Positions 1-7,492 of a stretch of 10,392 nt of DNA are shown piece by piece. The notes beneath the pieces are model-generated. The model saw only the letters and a list, made by a program, of their open reading frames with translations, did no database searches and was not told where the DNA came from. Source of the stretch: Rickettsiaceae bacterium (lineage in GTDB: Bacteria > Pseudomonadota > Alphaproteobacteria > Rickettsiales > Rickettsiaceae). The stretch covers positions 1-10,392 of the forward strand of contig JANQTT010000110.1 of NCBI GenBank assembly GCA_030731565.1. The letters run 5' to 3'. Numbering within the stretch: the first letter of the stretch is position 1; every line of letters begins with the position of its first letter. The position numbers and the translations under genes are program-made.

Positions 1-588
1 ATTGCAATCAGTAATAATGGTAGTGTAAATTTAACTGGATATAATTTGGTTAAAACAATAGATATATTAAATGGAGGTAGCATTCAGTATACTACTGATA
101 ATGATATTATATATACTCTTCGGACCGATCAAAATATCAATCTATCTTCTAATGATTTTAAAACGTTAATTAATGTTGCAGAATTCATGCAAAACTCGTT
201 AGGCGAGGAATCTTTTGATTATAGTGGAGCAGGAACTTTAAGAGACTATAAGAGACTTTGTGAAGATTTTGGAAACGGAATAGTTCAAAGCTTTATCAGC
301 TCAAGAGCAGAAGTGGTTGACACTAGTTTAATTACTGATAATGAAGAATTATTAAATTCAATATCTGGAAAGCCTTATAGTTATATGCTGAGCTCAATAT
401 TAGGCTATGTGTTTCCAGAAAAACAGGCCATCGATTTTAGCACTCTAAACCATTTTATTGACGAAAAATACTTTGAATTAACAGGAGTTGCTAAAGACCC
501 ACTACTAACTGGTTTTGATGGGAAATTGACAACTGAAGTAATAGGTGAAATTTCTTCTTTCTTGTCAATAGATGATGTCCAATTATAA
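1..588 (+). CDS. Unrecognised protein, C-terminal part only (5' end outside window)
   Basis: The reading frame is open from the first base to the TAA at 586-588, giving 195 visible residues, so the true start lies upstream. The TTG at 46 is only an internal in-frame candidate with no ribosome binding site, and I do not take it as the start. The first 40 residues or so are rich in Asn, Gly, Ser and Thr with alternating beta-type pattern (NNGSVNLTG, NGGSIQYTT). This resembles the end of a repetitive beta-rich or surface protein. The remaining 150 residues look mostly helical and soluble, with no transmembrane segment and no motif I can name. There is no beta-barrel ending, so it is not an autotransporter C-terminus. 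It converges on ubiK, with a large palindrome between them. I do not recognise the family. The coding call rests on the long open frame and natural amino-acid composition. Confidence 0.75.
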   Translation: MAISNNGSVNLTGYNLVKTIDILNGGSIQYTTDNDIIYTLRTDQNINLSSNDFKTLINVAEFMQNSLGEESFDYSGAGTLRDYKRLCEDFGNGIVQSFISSRAEVVDTSLITDNEELLNSISGKPYSYMLSSILGYVFPEKQAIDFSTLNHFIDEKYFELTGVAKDPLLTGFDGKLTTEVIGEISSFLSIDDVQL

Positions 589-607
589 AAGTATCGAATA
601 ATTATAT

Positions 608-697
608 TTCTCTAACGGAATGATTCATACCAATTCCCGAATTAAATATTACTTGTATTATTTAATTCGGGAATTGGTATTAGTCTTCGTTAGAGAA
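608..697. repeat. Large imperfect palindrome between convergent genes (possible terminator or palindromic element)
   Basis: Two nested inverted repeats are visible. The inner arms, 627-648 and 659-680, are perfectly complementary over 22 bp around a 10-base loop. The outer arms, 608-617 (TTCTCTAACG) and 688-697 (CGTTAGAGAA), are perfectly complementary over 10 bp. Between inner and outer arms lies an unpaired internal loop of 9 and 7 bases. It sits between a plus-strand stop at 588 and a minus-strand stop at 724, where a bidirectional terminator would be useful. However, no T-tract follows either arm. The size and terminal repeats also fit a small palindromic repeat element of the kind known in Rickettsia genomes. 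I cannot tell these apart without other copies. Confidence 0.7.
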
Positions 698-723
698 TAT
701 ACTATAGTCATTTTGATAAAAAT

Positions 724-930
724 TTATTTTCCCTTTTTAAGAGAGCTTATCTCTTCTTGCATTTTAAGAACAAGTTGTTTCAGCTGTTCGTGTTCTTCTC
801 TAGAAACGTAATTGCCTTTTATGATTGATTTTTCAACGAAATTTGCACCAGATTCTTTTATGATATTAGTTGATTCTCTGGCAATTTTATTGACACCTGC
901 GAGTAATTTTATGATATTTTCCTGAGTCAT
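724..930 (-). CDS. ubiK: UbiK/YqiC-like accessory factor (BMFP family)
   Basis: This is a small protein of 68 residues that matches the plan of the UbiK family: an N-terminal amphipathic helix followed by a C-terminal coiled coil. The coiled-coil part, residues 42-65, opens with VSREEHEQLKQLVLKM. This corresponds to the family pattern of V-S-R-E-E-F followed by a heptad region. In gammaproteobacteria the family forms trimers, associates with membranes and assists ubiquinone biosynthesis through UbiJ. That role is family knowledge and is not shown here. The protein is shorter than E. coli YqiC, which is about 96 residues, mainly at the C-terminus. The ATG at 928-930 lies 20 bases after the bolA stop, and the two genes are probably co-transcribed. 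No clear Shine-Dalgarno sequence precedes it. Confidence 0.72.
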   Translation of the reverse strand: MTQENIIKLLAGVNKIARESTNIIKESGANFVEKSIIKGNYVSREEHEQLKQLVLKMQEEISSLKKGK

Positions 931-950
931 TTTGGATTTTAGTAATTAAT

Positions 951-1208
951 TTAAGTTCTAATATTAATAGATAATGCATGAAGGCCGTTATTAAATTCTT
1001 CTTTTAGTAAACCATTAATAACACGGTGTTGCTTGACCAACGATAAATTATCAAGTTCTTTTGCAGCTATTTTTATTGCAAAATGTGATTCTGCATGAAC
1101 GTTTGGATTGCCGGCATGACCTGCGTGAAGAGCGCTTTCGTCAACAATCTCAAGAAAATGTGGATTTAACACACTCAGTTTCGTCTGTATGTTTTCTTTT
1201 CTATTCAT
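951..1208 (-). CDS. bolA: BolA family protein
   Basis: This 85-residue protein has the usual BolA length and core. The signature runs from DESALHAGH (residues 23-31) through HAESHFAIKI (38-47). It continues with the conserved C-terminal histidine H61 in KQHRVI and closes with GLHALSINI (75-83). BolA proteins adopt a KH-like fold. They bind monothiol glutaredoxins through a shared Fe-S cluster in which the C-terminal His is a ligand, and some act as transcriptional regulators. The usual Arg before the conserved His is Gln60 here. It is the first gene of a minus-strand pair with the ubiK-like gene and is divergent from the EAL-fliI-fliJ operon. No glutaredoxin gene is in the window. The ATG at 1206-1208 gives a standard N-terminus, although no Shine-Dalgarno sequence is visible. 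Confidence 0.93.
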   Translation of the reverse strand: MNRKENIQTKLSVLNPHFLEIVDESALHAGHAGNPNVHAESHFAIKIAAKELDNLSLVKQHRVINGLLKEEFNNGLHALSINIRT

Positions 1209-1239
1209 TAATTTATTAGTGTTTAAAGTTTGTTGTTTC

Positions 1240-1254
1240 TAGTATATTATACTA
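1240..1254. promoter_or_regulatory. Perfect 15-bp palindrome with -10-like boxes in divergent promoter region
   Basis: The sequence TAGTATATTATACTA is a perfect inverted repeat of 7 bp arms around a central T. It lies between the divergent bolA and EAL genes. On the minus strand it contains TATAAT (1251 to 1246), an exact -10 consensus pointing toward bolA. On the plus strand it contains TATACT (1248-1253), pointing toward the EAL operon. No strong -35 box is found at the expected distance on either side. It may be a shared -10 region, an operator, or both. That is inference from position and symmetry. Confidence 0.45.
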
Positions 1255-1292
1255 ACACAGATAACTCTAAAGTATAGGGCAATGTGACTAAC

Positions 1293-1296
1293 GGAG
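1293..1296 (+). promoter_or_regulatory. Ribosome binding site choosing the EAL gene start
   Basis: GGAG lies 8 bases before the ATG at 1305, a good Shine-Dalgarno distance. The in-frame GTG at 1284 lies upstream of this site and has no binding site of its own. Translation therefore most likely starts at 1305. Confidence 0.7.
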
Positions 1297-1304
1297 TAAA
1301 AATA

Positions 1305-2489
1305 ATGGATAGCCTGCAAAGAGAGCTTGATAAAGCTACGCAGGGCATACTACTTGTTGTAAAGCTGTTGAACATAGACGAATTGAATATTTTAATAGAT
1401 GACATTAATTCTATTATAAATAAATTCTATGTAATGGTAGAAAATGCATCTACAAAGGCTATCGAATATAAAATTATCAAAACTTCCAACCCAACAAAAC
1501 TGTATATAATTATTCCTGACGATAAAAAAATTGCTGAATCATTAGCATACTCTATATACTCCCAAGTGCAGCTATATATTGATTCAGATTTTCCAGAGAG
1601 TTACCTAAAATGCTCAATAGGCAGTATTAGGTTTTCTGCAAGTATGGCCATTAAAGCTGAACGTTTAGTTTCGATGATGATGTATGGAAGGTCAAGGTCA
1701 GGAAATAAAAGCTATTATTTTAATTATGATGATAACCCAATTAACATTGAAAAACTCCGAGAAGGCAATATTAATTTGAATTTAATGCGCACTTGCTTAT
1801 TCAAACAAAAAGCTAAGTTCATGTATCAACCTGTAGTCGATAGAAAAACCGGTAAAATTGAATATTATGAATGCTTGCTCAGGGTTAAGAACCAGAAAAA
1901 TCAGTTAGTTTCTATTGGCCCAATGATTGAAGATGCAGAGGCAAAAGACTTAATAAGTATAGTTGATTTCACAGCTGTAGAAATGGCAATTAATGAACTT
2001 GTTTCTGATAAAAAACTTAACCTTTCTGTTAATATATCGAATATAGGCGTTTTAAATAAAAGGCTACTTGAAAAAATAGAGGAATTGCTGAAAAAGTTTA
2101 ATGTAGCCAAAAGGTTAATTGTAGAAATTAAAGAAACCTATATTAATAATTATTTTGATACAACTAAAAATTTTATTAATATATTACATGCTTACGGCTG
2201 TAAAATTGCTTTAGACGATTTCGGATCAGGATTTACTTCTTTTAAACAACTTTTAAACTTACCTATTGATATTATTAAAATTGATGGTAGTTATATACGT
2301 GATATATTAATAAATAACCACAGTAGGCTTTTTGTAGAGGCATTAATTAATTTAGCTGAGGACCTTGGAATTAAAACTGTAGCTGAGTTCGTTGAAAACG
2401 GCGAGATAGCCAAGTTTTTAATTGATATTAAAATAGGCGGTATGCAAGGCAATTTTTTCTTACCAGCATCTGAAAATAGACTAAATTAA
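1305..2489 (+). CDS. EAL-domain c-di-GMP phosphodiesterase with degenerate GGDEF domain
   Basis: The protein has 394 residues. Residues 1-145 look like a GGDEF fold that has lost its signature. The strand where GGDEF should stand reads SNPTKLYIII, but the later C-SIGSIRF strand (103-110) is kept. Residues 155-390 form an EAL domain. The EAL tripeptide reads ECL (E189). The other expected metal-binding and catalytic positions are present: N243 (LSVNIS), E274 (IVEIKE), D304-D305 (ALDDFGSG), K325 (IIKIDGSY), E361 (VAEFVE) and Q381 (MQGNFF). The EAL half should therefore be able to hydrolyse c-di-GMP to pGpG, while the GGDEF half cannot make it and may act as a sensor. There is no transmembrane segment, so it is probably cytoplasmic. 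It is the first gene of an operon with fliI, 30 bases downstream. The start is the ATG preceded by GGAG. An in-frame GTG at 1284 is possible but less likely. Confidence 0.92.
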   Translation: MDSLQRELDKATQGILLVVKLLNIDELNILIDDINSIINKFYVMVENASTKAIEYKIIKTSNPTKLYIIIPDDKKIAESLAYSIYSQVQLYIDSDFPESYLKCSIGSIRFSASMAIKAERLVSMMMYGRSRSGNKSYYFNYDDNPINIEKLREGNINLNLMRTCLFKQKAKFMYQPVVDRKTGKIEYYECLLRVKNQKNQLVSIGPMIEDAEAKDLISIVDFTAVEMAINELVSDKKLNLSVNISNIGVLNKRLLEKIEELLKKFNVAKRLIVEIKETYINNYFDTTKNFINILHAYGCKIALDDFGSGFTSFKQLLNLPIDIIKIDGSYIRDILINNHSRLFVEALINLAEDLGIKTVAEFVENGEIAKFLIDIKIGGMQGNFFLPASENRLN

Positions 2490-2519
2490 TATATTCTTCC
2501 GGAAACTTAAGAGAAAAAT

Positions 2520-3860
2520 ATGAGTTTTAGAACATATCTGGAAGCCCTTAATTCTGAAATAGAAGATATCAAACCAATAAAAGTATCTGGCAGAGTGATT
2601 TCAGTAAAAGGCGTTGTAATCGAATGTAAAGGGATAAGCGAATTTGTCTCGATAGGTTCAAGATGCCTTGTCAAAAACAAATCTCGTAAATCTAATATTT
2701 TATGCGAAGTAGTTGGTTTTGATGACAATTTAGTATTGCTTATGCCTTTTGGTGATACAGAAGGAGTGGGAGCCGGCGCAGAAGTTGAAGTATATCAACA
2801 TGAAAACGACATTCATCCAGATGAAAGCTGGCTTGGAAGAATTATAAATCCATTTGGCGAACCAATTGACGGGCGTGGCCCATTAAAACCTGGAGAAAAA
2901 GGTTATTTATTAAAAAACAATCCACCACCAGCTCATAAAAGACAAAGACTCGGTGAAAAAATTGATCTTGGTGTTAAAGCAATCGATGGCTTTGTTAGCT
3001 GTTGTTTTGGACAAAGGATGGGAATCTTTGCAGGAAGCGGCGTTGGTAAATCAGTACTAATGTCAATGCTGACAAAATATGCAGCAACTGATGTAAAAGT
3101 GATAGGTTTAATCGGCGAGAGAAGCCGTGAAGCAAAAGAATTTATTGAAGAATACCTTGGACCTGAAGGATTAAAGAAAGCTGTAGTGATTATGGCAACC
3201 GGCGATGAATCTGCGTTGCTTCGAAAAAGAGCAGCATACACAACCATGGCAGTATCAGAATTTTTCCGTGACCAAGGAAAGGAAGTATTGTGCATAATGG
3301 ATTCAGTAACCAGGTTTGCGATGGCACAAAGGGAGATAGGTCTTGCAATTGGCGAACCCCCAACAACCAAAGGCTATCCTCCGTCAGTATTTAGCGAACT
3401 TCCCAAAATTTTAGAAAGAGCCGGCCCTGGGACTAATAGCGCAAATATTACGGGTCTATTTACAGTTCTTGTTGAAGGAGATGATCAGAACGAACCTATA
3501 AGTGATGCCGTTAGAGGTATCTTAGATGGTCATATAGTGCTTGACCGAACTATTGCTGAAAGGGGAAGGTTTCCTGCAGTCGATATCTTAAGAAGCGTTT
3601 CTCGAACTATGCCTAAATGCAATACTCCGTATGAAAATAAAATTATTACTTATGGTAGAAGAATGCTTTCGATATACCAAGATATGTCGGAAATGATCAG
3701 ACTTGGTGCATATAAAAAGGGTACGGATCCTGAAATTGATTTGTCAATTGGTTATTATAGCAAGCTAGAAGAATTTCTAAATCAGAGACCGGATGAAAGT
3801 TGCTCAATGCAAGAAACTTATCAGGACTTAGGGAAAATTTTGAATATTGAAGCAGAATGA
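2520..3860 (+). CDS. fliI: FliI-type flagellar/type III export ATPase
   Basis: This 446-residue protein is full length for FliI and its type III secretion relatives (SctN/YscN), which energise protein export at the cytoplasmic face of the membrane. It has an N-terminal beta domain (about 20-95) and then the rotary ATPase core. The Walker A is AGSGVGKS (171-178, K177). The catalytic glutamate region is GERSREAKEF (E200). The Walker B Asp is D261 in CIMDSVTRF. The alpha/beta ATPase signature is PAVDILRSVS (352-361). The closing helical domain contains the conserved YGRRMLSIYQDMSEMIRLGAY region. All nucleotide-binding residues are intact. The ATG follows a weak AAGAG motif. The stop overlaps the fliJ-like start by four bases (ATGA), suggesting translational coupling. 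FliI and SctN cannot be separated by motif alone. The small FliJ-like partner favours FliI but does not exclude a secretion system. Confidence 0.93.
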   Translation: MSFRTYLEALNSEIEDIKPIKVSGRVISVKGVVIECKGISEFVSIGSRCLVKNKSRKSNILCEVVGFDDNLVLLMPFGDTEGVGAGAEVEVYQHENDIHPDESWLGRIINPFGEPIDGRGPLKPGEKGYLLKNNPPPAHKRQRLGEKIDLGVKAIDGFVSCCFGQRMGIFAGSGVGKSVLMSMLTKYAATDVKVIGLIGERSREAKEFIEEYLGPEGLKKAVVIMATGDESALLRKRAAYTTMAVSEFFRDQGKEVLCIMDSVTRFAMAQREIGLAIGEPPTTKGYPPSVFSELPKILERAGPGTNSANITGLFTVLVEGDDQNEPISDAVRGILDGHIVLDRTIAERGRFPAVDILRSVSRTMPKCNTPYENKIITYGRRMLSIYQDMSEMIRLGAYKKGTDPEIDLSIGYYSKLEEFLNQRPDESCSMQETYQDLGKILNIEAE

Positions 3861-4312
3861 AGACTCTAACAACGCTTATAAAACTTCACAAGAACCAGCT
3901 AGATAAAATTTTGCGTCAGATCGAGCACGCAGAATCAGAAAAAGTGCGTCTAGAGCTAAAGAAAAAAGCGGTAGAAGAAGAAGCAGAAACAGAAGTGCAA
4001 AAATATTCTATAAGCCAGTATGCCTATATGCTTGAAAGGTATTTAGAAAATTCACGAAAATTACTGCAACGTATTGATGTCCAGATTCTGCAAGCTTCTT
4101 TATCGATAGACAAACTGCGCTCCGTCTTACGTGATCAATATTCAGAACTAAAAAAATTTGAAATAGCATTGGAAAACAAAAAGAAGCTAGAAGTTATAAA
4201 GTTCAAAAAAACTGAGAGTAAGTTTACCGATGAGTTCAATATAAGTAAGTTTATTTTTGATCAGAAAGAAAGTATTTCTAAAAATATAAAACCAAAAGAT
4301 AAGTCATACTAA
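3857..4312 (+). CDS. fliJ: FliJ-like coiled-coil export chaperone
   Basis: This is a 151-residue, highly charged protein that is almost entirely helical coiled coil from about residue 5 to 125. It then has a Lys-rich tail. FliJ is usually close to 147 residues with this architecture. The end of the second helix (ELKKFEIALENKKKLE, then KKTESKFTDEF) resembles the pattern of the FliJ family, including the terminal D-E. FliJ inserts into the FliI hexamer like the gamma subunit of F1 and aids export and chaperone recycling. The start overlaps the fliI stop in the sequence ATGA, the usual gene order for this pair. Sequence similarity in this family is weak, so the identity rests mainly on size, coiled-coil form and position. 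A SctO/YscO-type stalk protein is the alternative. Confidence 0.78.
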   Translation: MKTLTTLIKLHKNQLDKILRQIEHAESEKVRLELKKKAVEEEAETEVQKYSISQYAYMLERYLENSRKLLQRIDVQILQASLSIDKLRSVLRDQYSELKKFEIALENKKKLEVIKFKKTESKFTDEFNISKFIFDQKESISKNIKPKDKSY

Positions 4313-4389
4313 GATTTATCATTTATATAGATAACTATATATGAACAAAATGCGATAAATATAAATAATAACCCTACAACCGTTCCCAT
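4309..4389 (-). CDS. Possible 26-residue single-span membrane protein
   Basis: On the minus strand an ATG at 4387-4389 opens a 26-codon frame ending in TAG at 4309-4311. It is preceded by AAAGG six bases upstream, the best Shine-Dalgarno match on this strand nearby. The product begins MGTVVGLLFIFIAF and continues as one hydrophobic stretch to about residue 22, ending in polar NDKS. This is a good single transmembrane helix. Its 3' end overlaps the fliJ stop by four bases. The size and layout recall tiny membrane subunits such as KdpF or CydX, but no partner operon is present and I do not assign a function. AT-rich DNA often encodes hydrophobic stretches by chance, so this is tentative. Confidence 0.4.
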   Translation of the reverse strand: MGTVVGLLFIFIAFCSYIVIYINDKS

Positions 4390-4489
4390 ATTTTACCTTT
4401 CTAGTAGTCCCTAATATGAATGGTATAATGTTATAACAAGCAATACAAGTTAATTTAGCAATAGTGCGTTAACTTATTTAATTAGGTTT

Positions 4490-4513
4490 AAAGTTTCGGT
4501 TTCCGAATTTTTT
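4490..4513 (+). terminator. Weak intrinsic terminator after the fliI-fliJ operon
   Basis: TTCGG at 4495-4499 pairs with CCGAA at 4503-4507 around a three-base TTT loop. Six T residues (4508-4513) follow at once. Adenines before the stem can pair with the T-run to extend it past one mismatch. It lies about 180 bases after the fliJ stop and 70 bases before glyQ, so it would separate the two operons. The stem is short, so confidence is moderate. Between it and glyQ the only promoter-like sequence is a TATACT box at 4541-4546 with no clear -35 partner. Confidence 0.45.
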
Positions 4514-4585
4514 CTAATAGCCAAAAAATGAAAATGAATATATACTGCTAGGCTAGGAATTATATAGCAATGAAAGAGTATAATA

Positions 4586-5464
4586 ATGAAAAGCTTGTCC
4601 TTTCAAAAAATCATTTTAGAGCTCCAGAACTATTGGCAAGACTACGGGTGTGCAATTTTACAACCATACGATATAGAAGTTGGAGCTGGCACTTTCCACC
4701 CGGCTACGGTTTTAAGATCGCTTGGCCCTAAGCCATGGAATGTAGCTTATGTACAACCTTCAAGGCGCCCAACGGATAGCCGGTATGCCCTGCACCCAAA
4801 CCGAATGCAGCATTACTACCAGTTTCAGGTAATTTTAAAACCATCTCCAGATAATCTTCAGGAATTGTACTTGAAGAGTTTAGAGAGACTTGGTATTAAT
4901 ATGAAAAAAAACGATGTGCGTTTTGTTGAGGATGATTGGGAATCGCCGACACTGGGGGCATCAGGCCTTGGCTGGGAAGTTTGGTGTAATGGTATGGAAG
5001 TCTCCCAATTTACTTATATGCAGCAAATCGGCGGTATTGATTGCCGGCCGGTTGCTGGAGAACTTACTTATGGACTTGAAAGGCTAGCTTTGTATATTCA
5101 AGGAGTCGATGCGGTTAAAGATTTGGATTGGAATGGCCAAGTTGGTGAAAAATCTTTGGCTTACGGAGAAGTAGATTTTGAAGCTGAAAAACAATTTTCT
5201 AAGTTTAACTTAGAGGTGGCTAATACTGAAATATTACTAAGGCACTTTGCCGATGCTGAAAATCAATGCTACGCGCTAATTCAAGAAAATTTGCCAATGC
5301 CGGCTTACGATTACTGCATCAAAGCTAGCCATATATTTAATTTGCTATGCGCACGAGGGATAGTAAGCGTAACTGAAAGAGCGTCTTATATTGCAAGGGT
5401 TAGAAATTTAGCAAAAATTTCTTGTGAAAAATGGATGGAAATGCAAGGAGGTGCTAATGGGTGA
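4586..5464 (+). CDS. glyQ: Glycyl-tRNA synthetase alpha subunit
   Basis: This 292-residue protein carries the catalytic half of the bacterial alpha2-beta2 glycyl-tRNA synthetase, which charges tRNA-Gly with glycine using ATP. Family-specific blocks are all present: the N-terminal [15 protein letters not shown] (15-29) and [18 protein letters not shown] (31-48). Class II motif 2 lies around [12 protein letters not shown] (56-67) and HYYQFQV (76-82). The [13 protein letters not shown] (113-125) and [16 protein letters not shown] (129-144) blocks follow. Class II motif 3 is [13 protein letters not shown] (158-170). Length is typical. The ATG at 4586 matches the family N-terminus, and only a weak AGAG precedes it. 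It is the first gene of the glyQ-glyS-sua5 cluster and overlaps glyS by eight bases, as expected for subunits made in equal amounts. The spacer upstream shows no T-box-like element that I recognise. Confidence 0.98.
   Translation: MKSLSFQKIILELQNYWQDYGCAILQPYDIEVGAGTFHPATVLRSLGPKPWNVAYVQPSRRPTDSRYALHPNRMQHYYQFQVILKPSPDNLQELYLKSLERLGINMKKNDVRFVEDDWESPTLGASGLGWEVWCNGMEVSQFTYMQQIGGIDCRPVAGELTYGLERLALYIQGVDAVKDLDWNGQVGEKSLAYGEVDFEAEKQFSKFNLEVANTEILLRHFADAENQCYALIQENLPMPAYDYCIKASHIFNLLCARGIVSVTERASYIARVRNLAKISCEKWMEMQGGANG
5445..5451 (+). promoter_or_regulatory. Strong ribosome binding site fixing the glyS start
   Basis: AAGGAGG lies inside the end of glyQ, five bases before the ATG at 5457. It is the strongest Shine-Dalgarno sequence seen in the window. 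It shows that glyS starts at 5457 rather than at the in-frame upstream ATG at 5424, which has no such site. Confidence 0.85.
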
Positions 5465-7475
5465 GTTATTATTAGAATTATTTTCAGAAGAAATTCCTGC
5501 AATGATGCAGAGCAAAGCAGCATCTGCCTATAAAGAAATTTTTGCAAAATACTTTGCTTCATTGGCAATAAAATTCAAAGATATAGAAGTTCATGTCGGC
5601 CCAAGAAGGGTTTGCATTTATGCAAATGGACTTCCATCTATTATTCCATCATCTATAAATGAAATTAAAGGCCCAAAGACTTCAGCTCCAGATATGGCGG
5701 TTGAAGGATTTTGTCGATCCAACGACATAAGTAAAGAAAAGCTTGAAATAAGAAAAATTAATGGAACTGATTTTTATTTTTACGTAAGGAAAGCAGAAGA
5801 GCAAAAAACGGAAAATATTCTGCTGAGCAGTTTAAGCGAGCCAATTTCCGAATATGTATGGCCAAAATCAATGTATTGGGGCGACTATAAACTAAAATGG
5901 GTGCGTCCTTTGAAGAACATCCTTTGCATCTTTAATAATAAAGTTGTTCCATTTGAGTATGGCCATTTAAAAGCTAATAATATTTGTTATGGGCATAGAT
6001 TTATGAGCCCTAAGGCTACTACTATTTCTAGTTATGCCGAGTATAAAGAACATTTAGATAGTAATTTTGTGGTTCTAAAAGCCGAAGATAGGATTAATAT
6101 TATTAAATCTGAACTAGAAAAAATAGCAAAAAATAAAGATTTAGTTATTAACGATGACCCATACTTATTGGAAGAAGTATCAGGCATTGTTGAGTACCCA
6201 AGGGTGCTAGTTGGTAAAATTGAAGAAAAATTCTTATTACTACCAAGTGAAGTGCTTGTTAGCGCAATGAGAAACCATCAGAAATATTTCAGTGTTTTTG
6301 ACAAAGCAGGCAATTTTGCCCCGTATTTCATTTTTGTCTCTAATATAAAATCAGAAGAGGAAGCCTTAGTAATTGCAGGCAATGAAAAAGTGCTTTCTGC
6401 AAGACTTGCGGATGCGCTATATTTTTACAACCAAGATCTAAAAACTACTCTATTAGATAAATCCGAGCGTTTAGGTAAAGTTATTTTCCATACTAAGCTT
6501 GGGTCGCTCAAAGATAAAACCCAAAGGCTTGAAAAGCTTTGTAGGTTTATAGATCCAGACAATGAAATTGCAGCAAAAGCTGCTCTGATATGTAAAAGTG
6601 ATATTGTATCAGAAGTAGTTGACGAGTTCCCAACCTTGCAAGGAATTATTGGATATTATTATGCAATTGCCGAATCACAAGGTCAGGATATAGCTGAGGC
6701 TATTCGTGATCATTATAAACCGCAAGGCCCAAATGATGCCTGCCCAAAAAGAGCTGGAGCGTTGTTAGCACTTGCTGATAAAGTAGATAGCTTATGTGGT
6801 TTGATGCTCGCTGGTGAAAAACCAAGCGGTTCAAAAGACCCATACGCACTCAGAAGACAAGCCCTTGGTATTATCCGGATTATCTTAGAAAATCAATTAG
6901 ACATTAACTTAAACACTTTAGTTGTATATTCACTTGGTTTATATAAAGACCAAATAAACGTTTCTAATGATAATAAAAATCAAATCTTACAATTTTTGAC
7001 TGAACGTATTAAATATTACTTTAAATCTGACTACTCACCTGAATTAGTTGCAGCTACATTAGACCTTTCAAAGGAACCTAATATGCTTAACTTTGCCTCG
7101 AAAATTAAAGTTTTAAATGGTTTCATTGTTAGCAAACATGGTGAAGATATGCTCCAAGCTTACAAACGAGCAAATAATCTGCTCGGTAATGATAAACCTT
7201 TTGGTAAAGTTAATGAATCTGCTTTTATTTCAAATCACGAAAAAGAGCTTTTTGATTGTATAAAAACAAATAAAGAAAACATTAAAATTGCATTAGATAA
7301 AAAGAATTACGAAGGTAGCCTGGAGTTACTTGCTTCATTCCATAAACCATTATCTGATTTCTTTGAAAATGTTTTGGTAAAAGACAGTAATGAATCAATT
7401 GCACAAAATCGTATGCTACTCCTTGAAGAAATTAGAGGAGTTTTTAATCAGATTGCAAAATTTGATCAATTGTAA
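5457..7475 (+). CDS. glyS: Glycyl-tRNA synthetase beta subunit
   Basis: The protein has 672 residues from the ATG at 5457 and begins [15 protein letters not shown], the conserved start of GlyS. The beta subunit binds tRNA and is needed for activity of the GlyQ-GlyS complex. Conserved blocks include GPRRVCIYA (about 48-56) and [13 protein letters not shown] (273-285). Others are [17 protein letters not shown] (313-329) and the HD-like region around [17 protein letters not shown] (387-403). [10 protein letters not shown] (440-449) and [19 protein letters not shown] (458-476) follow. The last 100 residues form the helical anticodon-binding (DALR-type) region. Length is close to the usual 690 residues, with no break. 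It overlaps glyQ by eight bases and is followed 17 bases later by sua5. The upstream ATG at 5424 would add 11 non-conserved residues and is rejected. Confidence 0.98.
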   Translation: MGELLLELFSEEIPAMMQSKAASAYKEIFAKYFASLAIKFKDIEVHVGPRRVCIYANGLPSIIPSSINEIKGPKTSAPDMAVEGFCRSNDISKEKLEIRKINGTDFYFYVRKAEEQKTENILLSSLSEPISEYVWPKSMYWGDYKLKWVRPLKNILCIFNNKVVPFEYGHLKANNICYGHRFMSPKATTISSYAEYKEHLDSNFVVLKAEDRINIIKSELEKIAKNKDLVINDDPYLLEEVSGIVEYPRVLVGKIEEKFLLLPSEVLVSAMRNHQKYFSVFDKAGNFAPYFIFVSNIKSEEEALVIAGNEKVLSARLADALYFYNQDLKTTLLDKSERLGKVIFHTKLGSLKDKTQRLEKLCRFIDPDNEIAAKAALICKSDIVSEVVDEFPTLQGIIGYYYAIAESQGQDIAEAIRDHYKPQGPNDACPKRAGALLALADKVDSLCGLMLAGEKPSGSKDPYALRRQALGIIRIILENQLDINLNTLVVYSLGLYKDQINVSNDNKNQILQFLTERIKYYFKSDYSPELVAATLDLSKEPNMLNFASKIKVLNGFIVSKHGEDMLQAYKRANNLLGNDKPFGKVNESAFISNHEKELFDCIKTNKENIKIALDKKNYEGSLELLASFHKPLSDFFENVLVKDSNESIAQNRMLLLEEIRGVFNQIAKFDQL

Positions 7476-7492
7476 TTATATTGATTCATAGT

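Noticed and set aside
2933..3370. Minus-strand 145-codon frame inside fliI
   Set aside because: It lies entirely within a strongly conserved ATPase coding region and has no family features. It is a shadow frame.
4447..4475. 7-bp inverted repeat AAGTTAA/TTAACTT with a 15-base loop in the glyQ upstream spacer
   Set aside because: It is short, AT-only apart from one pair, and lacks a T-tract or tRNA-like features. Such repeats are common by chance here.
4313..4585. Possible T-box or other riboswitch leader for glyQS
   Set aside because: No specifier-loop, antiterminator or T-box core sequence is visible, and T-boxes are not typical of alphaproteobacteria.
4570..4735. A plus-strand frame opening with ATG 16 bases before glyQ and overlapping its start, with AGGA 10 bases upstream
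   Set aside because: It runs out of frame through the conserved GlyQ N-terminus and its product resembles nothing. A leader-peptide role cannot be supported.
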